Assembly: GCA_002238945.1 (NCBI GenBank)
Contig: MPNI01000019.1
Span: forward strand, 1 to 43,099
DNA length: 43,099 nucleotides
From: Proteobacteria bacterium bin106
Lineage (GTDB): Bacteria; Bdellovibrionota_B; Oligoflexia; Oligoflexales; Bin106
Direction: 5' to 3'
The position numbers and the translations under genes were made by a program. The notes beneath the pieces were generated by a model. It worked only from the letters and a program-made list of their open reading frames with translations, was not told the origin of the DNA and searched no databases. Positions 38,877-43,099 of this stretch are shown here, in pieces (the first letter of the stretch is position 1; each line of letters opens with the position of its first letter).

Positions 38877-41800
38877 ATGCCCAATCACGGTGTTATGACT
38901 ATGAGTCAGTCTCCTCTCTGCCATCCTCTTGAGTGTTATCACAACTCTTTATTGCAGCGCAGTCCTTCTGAGTTATATAGATCTTTGTTTGTGGTAGCCG
39001 ATCTTGTGACTTCATCTTCTTTTGTTTCTCGTTCTTACAGTGATTATGTGACGGCTTCTTTTTTGAGTGAAAAAAAGACTGCTAGTGTCCTACCACGGTA
39101 TGTATCACTGTCTCAGTTTATGACTATGGTATTTGATGACCTTGATGTCTCTTCTATTGAAGGCTCTTCTAGTGTGGAGTTTAAAGAGCTTTATAAGCAA
39201 GCATCATGTGCCAGAATAACTCAAGCACAATTGGAGATGCTCCTTGCTACCTTAATAGCTCGTTCTTCTTCATCGCATCTTTATCTGAGTCATCAGAGTG
39301 ATTATGTCACTTTGTTCACTGATGTGATGTTACATTACAGTTGTAAAGGAGCCACTTGCGATTGGCTTGAAAATCCTTTTCAGGCTTTAACACAGATAAT
39401 AGCTTCTCTTCATTTAAATCAAGATATGCATTTTGAAGGTAACATGTTGCTTCAACATCTTGAGGATCTTAAAGATTTAAGTGAGGACATGATGGCTATT
39501 TTCTCTAAGCATTCTTTGGCTCTTCATTGGTCACAAACGATTTGTCAGATCAAAGTCTGTGAGTGGGTGATGGCAAAGGGTGGTGAGGTATTTAGCAAGC
39601 TATTTTCTGATTATTCTCATATTGATCTTTGGGGAATGTGCCATCTTTCTGGCATAGAAAAATGGTTATTGCAGGTATTGAAAAGTTATGATCAGGTAAA
39701 GATTTGGGATGTGTTTTCTGGTAAGCTATCTTCAGAAATTTCTTCATCTTCTGCCTCAAAGCCTTATTCTAGCCATAAGGCTTTGAGTGCTGCCTCTTTA
39801 ACTGATAATCAGCATCCAGGCCCTGAGCACTTAAGCCCTGAGCACTTAAGCCCTGAGCACTTAAGCCCTGAGCATTTAAACCACAGCCATGCTGCTTTAC
39901 AGCGTTGTGAGTCTCATTACCAGGAGTTGGATAATGCTCTGAGTTTTGCTGCTAGTTGTATTGCTTGTGGTACGATGCCTCACAAAATAGCTATTTTACT
40001 TCCACAAGGTGATAGAGACTACAAAGATTACATAGAGTATTTAGCAGCTACTCGATCATCTTCTAAACTAAAGATCAGCTACCTACCCTCTTATTCTCTT
40101 TCTTCTAGTCCACTAGGAAGTTGTATAGCTGGGGTGAGTTTTTTTTTATCATCTTTTCAAAGAAAATGTGATTTCTATCAATTGATAGCTCAAAACCACC
40201 TTTTTACCTTCCTTACTCATATCTACAGTAAGCATCTTCAAAAATCATTAGATTTAAGTCCTGATGATGGTGCAAAGATCATCAATATCTTTACCTATCG
40301 TCTCAAGGAGTGGGTTTGTGATTATATGCAAAAGCGGCCATTGGATGAGAGTTATAGATATAGATCAGCCAAGACGAGCAGCTTAAAAACTTCTAAGACT
40401 GAGCTTATAATTGATTCTGTGCATCATCTTTTCGAGTTTATCCATAATGATAAAGCTTTATCTTTAAATACGATTCATATTATAGCTGAAGATTTTTGGT
40501 TTTTTGCTCTAAATCATCTCAAACATCTTACTTTGAGTTATCCTCACAACACTCAAGCATCATTGTCTGAAAGTGTTTATCTTGATCATGTGTATAGTTT
40601 TTGTTTGAAATATCTTCATTTTGAAGCTTTTCCACATAGAGAGAATTGTCGTGTTGCATGTCAGAACCTCTTTGATGATATCCTTTACTTGCGTTCACTA
40701 ACAGATCCGTCGCAAGTATCCCAAGAACCTGCAAAGATTTCTTCTTTTCAGCCTACAAAAACGTTAAAAGAGTTACTGAAGTGGATGAATCGTTACCCTA
40801 TTCAGCCCTCTTCTTCACCTTTTAAAGGTATTCAGGTGATGCCTTTTGCAAAAGCTACACTACTGCCTTTTGAGGTGGTGATTGTTTGTGGTGTTTCTAG
40901 GGGATTGATACAAAAACCACGTTGGGATGGTTGTATGTCACCGTATTGGCAAAAGATAACTCAGCTAGCCACAGAACCAAGTGAGCAGGATATGGAAAGC
41001 ACTGTTTTTGCTATGTTGTGGCAACATACTCCACGGCTTCTGTGTACTTACACAGAGTGTAAAAGCCATTATGAGATGTCTTCTTTTGTGAGCACAGCTT
41101 TTTTTTCATCTGGAAAAGCTTGCACGAAGACTGTTTTTACTTCTCAGGATTTTTCTTCTTTACTTGACTATTTTTCTTTAACGGAAGCATCTTATAACAA
41201 GAAAGCTACTGATATAGCCACTGACAATAGCAATCCATTGGTTGACACACCTGCTGCAATGTTTTCAGATTTTAAGCCTAGAGCCTCGCTGTGGGATACC
41301 TTATCAGCTAGTTCACTTAAGCATCTTATCCATTGCTCATATGCCTTTTTTCTTCAAAAAAATTCTATCTCTGATTTAGGACTACCACAAAATCATGAAT
41401 TTTTGATGATAGGCCAGTGGTTAGATAAGGTGATGGATATATTTTTTAAAGGGTCATATGTTCCAGGTAACCCCCCTACTCACCAGGTCATAGCACCTCT
41501 TTGTGCTGATGATGATTTAAGTTTTGAAAGTTTGTTTCAAAGATTACAACAGATCAGTCACAGACTTTTAAAGAGTACCTCTTTTATTAAACCCTCTGGC
41601 TATTATGATCATCGCTTCTCTCATCTAAAAGCTATGGCAGATTGGTTTTCTAAGTTATTTCATCATTGCGGTTGGCCTCATGAAGTGGACACTCAATATG
41701 ATTTTAAAGAGCTTAAGACCTATTTTGTGAAAGGAGAAAATAGCTCTGATAAAACTCTGATGAGTGGAAAAATTGATCTGATGCTTACGATGAAAGACAT

Positions 41801-42188
41801 AACTTTTATTATTGATTATAAAAGCAATAATCTACCTAAATCTAAACTGATTAAACAAGCTAAAGAGCCTCAACTGTTTTTTTATCATCAAGCTGTGCAA
41901 GGTGATGGAAATGCTCGTAATACAGTGTTGATGTATTACTCTATTCAAAAACAAACGCCATTACTGGTCTATGTGCCTAAACATCTTAAAGACCTTGTAA
42001 GCAATGTTTGGAGCAAAACCCCCCTACTCTCTGAAGAATCTGATCTATTGGATATTCAAGAACAATTATACGATGACTGGCAATATCAAAAAAAGGCTAT
42101 TCAAGATCATCGTAAGATTGAAGCTATAACAGGAGATCATTGCGAATACTGTCAGTATAAAGGGGTATGTCGTAAGCATATGAGCTAG
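38877..42188 (+). CDS. addB: AddB-like nuclease with Fe-S cluster motif
   Basis: AddB is the second subunit of AddAB. The C-terminal nuclease has D967 (SGKIDLM) and D980-x-K982 (IIDYKSN). Four Cys of the AddB iron-sulfur cluster are in place: C820 (HCSYAFFL) and C1089, C1092, C1098 (CEYCQYKGVC). The N-terminal 800 residues look like an inactivated helicase: no Walker A GxGKT is seen. A five-residue PEHLS repeat (x4) sits near residue 320. The start is uncertain: ATG 38877 has a poor ribosome-binding site, and ATG 38895 or 38901 are alternatives. It follows tri by 75 bp on the same strand. AddB is preferred over RecB/RecC because of the Cys pattern. Confidence 0.8.
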   Translation: MPNHGVMTMSQSPLCHPLECYHNSLLQRSPSELYRSLFVVADLVTSSSFVSRSYSDYVTASFLSEKKTASVLPRYVSLSQFMTMVFDDLDVSSIEGSSSVEFKELYKQASCARITQAQLEMLLATLIARSSSSHLYLSHQSDYVTLFTDVMLHYSCKGATCDWLENPFQALTQIIASLHLNQDMHFEGNMLLQHLEDLKDLSEDMMAIFSKHSLALHWSQTICQIKVCEWVMAKGGEVFSKLFSDYSHIDLWGMCHLSGIEKWLLQVLKSYDQVKIWDVFSGKLSSEISSSSASKPYSSHKALSAASLTDNQHPGPEHLSPEHLSPEHLSPEHLNHSHAALQRCESHYQELDNALSFAASCIACGTMPHKIAILLPQGDRDYKDYIEYLAATRSSSKLKISYLPSYSLSSSPLGSCIAGVSFFLSSFQRKCDFYQLIAQNHLFTFLTHIYSKHLQKSLDLSPDDGAKIINIFTYRLKEWVCDYMQKRPLDESYRYRSAKTSSLKTSKTELIIDSVHHLFEFIHNDKALSLNTIHIIAEDFWFFALNHLKHLTLSYPHNTQASLSESVYLDHVYSFCLKYLHFEAFPHRENCRVACQNLFDDILYLRSLTDPSQVSQEPAKISSFQPTKTLKELLKWMNRYPIQPSSSPFKGIQVMPFAKATLLPFEVVIVCGVSRGLIQKPRWDGCMSPYWQKITQLATEPSEQDMESTVFAMLWQHTPRLLCTYTECKSHYEMSSFVSTAFFSSGKACTKTVFTSQDFSSLLDYFSLTEASYNKKATDIATDNSNPLVDTPAAMFSDFKPRASLWDTLSASSLKHLIHCSYAFFLQKNSISDLGLPQNHEFLMIGQWLDKVMDIFFKGSYVPGNPPTHQVIAPLCADDDLSFESLFQRLQQISHRLLKSTSFIKPSGYYDHRFSHLKAMADWFSKLFHHCGWPHEVDTQYDFKELKTYFVKGENSSDKTLMSGKIDLMLTMKDITFIIDYKSNNLPKSKLIKQAKEPQLFFYHQAVQGDGNARNTVLMYYSIQKQTPLLVYVPKHLKDLVSNVWSKTPLLSEESDLLDIQEQLYDDWQYQKKAIQDHRKIEAITGDHCEYCQYKGVCRKHMS
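39821..39880 (+). repeat. in-frame 15-bp tandem repeat, 4 copies
   Basis: Three exact copies of CCCTGAGCACTTAAG and one with two changes lie inside the addB-like gene. They encode PEHLS repeated in a low-complexity linker. The unit is a multiple of three, so copy changes keep the frame. Confidence 0.95.
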
Positions 42189-42347
42189 TATGACGTAAGA
42201 GCAGATTCAAACATTCTTCAACTAATAGTGAAACTTAACCCAAAATCCTCCACAGCAAACTTTTAGCCAATTACTTAAAATACTAAGTGGGTTATGCCTG
42301 ATCTTTCTTATCAACTTTGCGAAACTTCTCGTTAAGAGATGCAAATA

Positions 42348-43099
42348 CTAAGCTGTGCCATTATCCAACTCTTCATGGATAATCCCATCAATGTTACGTT
42401 TCTCTTTGTTAAATACCATCCCTACAAGATGGATTGGTTCCTTGCGATCTTTATGAGGATCAGCATAGCGTTTATCTTTGATTTGCTGAATAGCGTTTTT
42501 TAAAGCCGTATCTACTTTCTGATCTGATCGTAGCATCTTCAGCTCTATCACAAAGACTTGATTGTCATAAAATAAGACAATGTCACTTGCACCTAAATTT
42601 GATGGTTCTTCAGAAGTATATACGATACCAAAAGAGGCAAACATTGAATGAAGGATGAGATGATAGTGGCTTTCCAAATCTGCGTTTTGATTTAATCGAT
42701 AAGGCACATCTGCTAAAAAAGAGAAAAGCTTTTTTTTAAATTCAGAAAAATCATGTTGTGCTATACAAGATAACATTTCTTCTCCTTTATTTCTTATATT
42801 TATAGCTACATTATCACCACCCATTATATAACTTAGCAATCCAAAATACATGCCTTTATATACTTCAAAGTTAGGGATTTTTAAGAAGTATTTTGTAGCG
42901 TCTTCTTTTTTCTCTTTTCTGTCAATTGTAAGATATCCTGACTGAAAGAATAAGGCTTGTGGTATAACACTGCCTATATTAAATTTAGTAAGTTCTCTGT
43001 GATCAACCCAACAATTCTCAATAGATTTGACACTAACATTAGGGCTTTGAGTAAGATATTCATAAAGGTATTGAGGTGTGCCTGTTTCAAACCACCAAT
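42348..43099 (-). CDS. AAA-ATPase-like/PD-(D/E)XK nuclease protein (partial)
   Basis: The gene enters from the right edge; only the C-terminal 250 residues are present. The upstream frame is open to the end of the window and reads WWFETGTPQYLYEYL, then ALFFQSGYLTI and NFEVYKGMYFGLLS, the usual linker of AAA-ATPase-like proteins with a C-terminal PD-(D/E)XK domain. The nuclease-like end has GASDIVLFYDNQVFVIELKM (D and ExK) and a following helix KNAIQQIKDKRYAD. Such genes occur in many copies in Bacteroidetes and in amoeba or protist symbionts; their function is not settled. An ATG at 42851 would be internal. It is convergent with addB. Confidence 0.85.
   Translation of the reverse strand, partial: WWFETGTPQYLYEYLTQSPNVSVKSIENCWVDHRELTKFNIGSVIPQALFFQSGYLTIDRKEKKEDATKYFLKIPNFEVYKGMYFGLLSYIMGGDNVAINIRNKGEEMLSCIAQHDFSEFKKKLFSFLADVPYRLNQNADLESHYHLILHSMFASFGIVYTSEEPSNLGASDIVLFYDNQVFVIELKMLRSDQKVDTALKNAIQQIKDKRYADPHKDRKEPIHLVGMVFNKEKRNIDGIIHEELDNGTA

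Overview
This 43.1 kb window is from an AT-rich bacterial chromosome with low coding density. The gene set is Gram-negative: an outer-membrane-type signal protein, lipoproteins with lipoboxes, SMC instead of MukBEF, and an AddAB-type recombination system. A proteobacterium or a bdellovibrionotan with a host-associated life style fits best. That is inferred from gene content, long non-coding gaps, insertion-sequence debris and an amoeba-symbiont type AAA/PD-(D/E)XK protein; no gene here fixes the lineage.

Layout. 0.1-4.2 kb (minus): metallo-hydrolase, a RecQ helicase with a shortened C-terminus, and M17 leucyl aminopeptidase. 4.6-5.7 kb (plus): rlmN, convergent with a minus-strand R3H RNA-binding protein. 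6.9-9.0 kb: about 2 kb holding only tRNA-Glu(TTC), tRNA-Lys(TTT) and short tandem repeats. 9-14.4 kb (minus): a lipoprotein gene followed 7 bp later by smc. 15.7-17.8 kb (plus): ssb and mdh. 18-22 kb: an old tandem duplication of [htpX - IS3 orfA - tRNA-Ser - start of an NTF2-like gene] in which different parts have decayed in each copy. 22-24.2 kb (plus): overlapping purM and pyrB. 24.2-29 kb: an accessory block with an ISAs1-type transposase, two decayed IS3 orfA copies, a Cys-rich gene remnant and a lipoprotein gene whose frame is broken by four copies of a 10-bp repeat. 29-30.2 kb: a secreted, probably outer-membrane, protein. 30.3-42.2 kb: an alpha/beta hydrolase, addA (minus), then tricorn protease and an addB-like gene (plus). 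At the right edge is the C-terminal part of an AAA-ATPase-like/PD-(D/E)XK protein that leaves the window.

How the genes fit together. Much of the core content is DNA maintenance (RecQ, SMC, SSB, AddA, AddB) and RNA modification or translation (RlmN, tRNAs). Nucleotide synthesis (PurM, PyrB), central carbon metabolism (Mdh) and protein turnover (leucyl aminopeptidase, two HtpX, tricorn) make up the rest. Tricorn and the aminopeptidase could act in one peptide-degradation route.

Two observations stand out. First, the 10-bp x4 repeat at 27.55 kb lies between a good start site (RBS GAGGAG, ATG) and a lipoprotein signal core; removing one unit restores one continuous frame, which looks like a phase-variation switch now in the OFF state. 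Second, the top strand is C>G to the left of about 28.6 kb and G>C to the right, whichever strand carries the genes. That is the polarity expected at a replication origin, although an inversion breakpoint in this IS-rich stretch is a real alternative.
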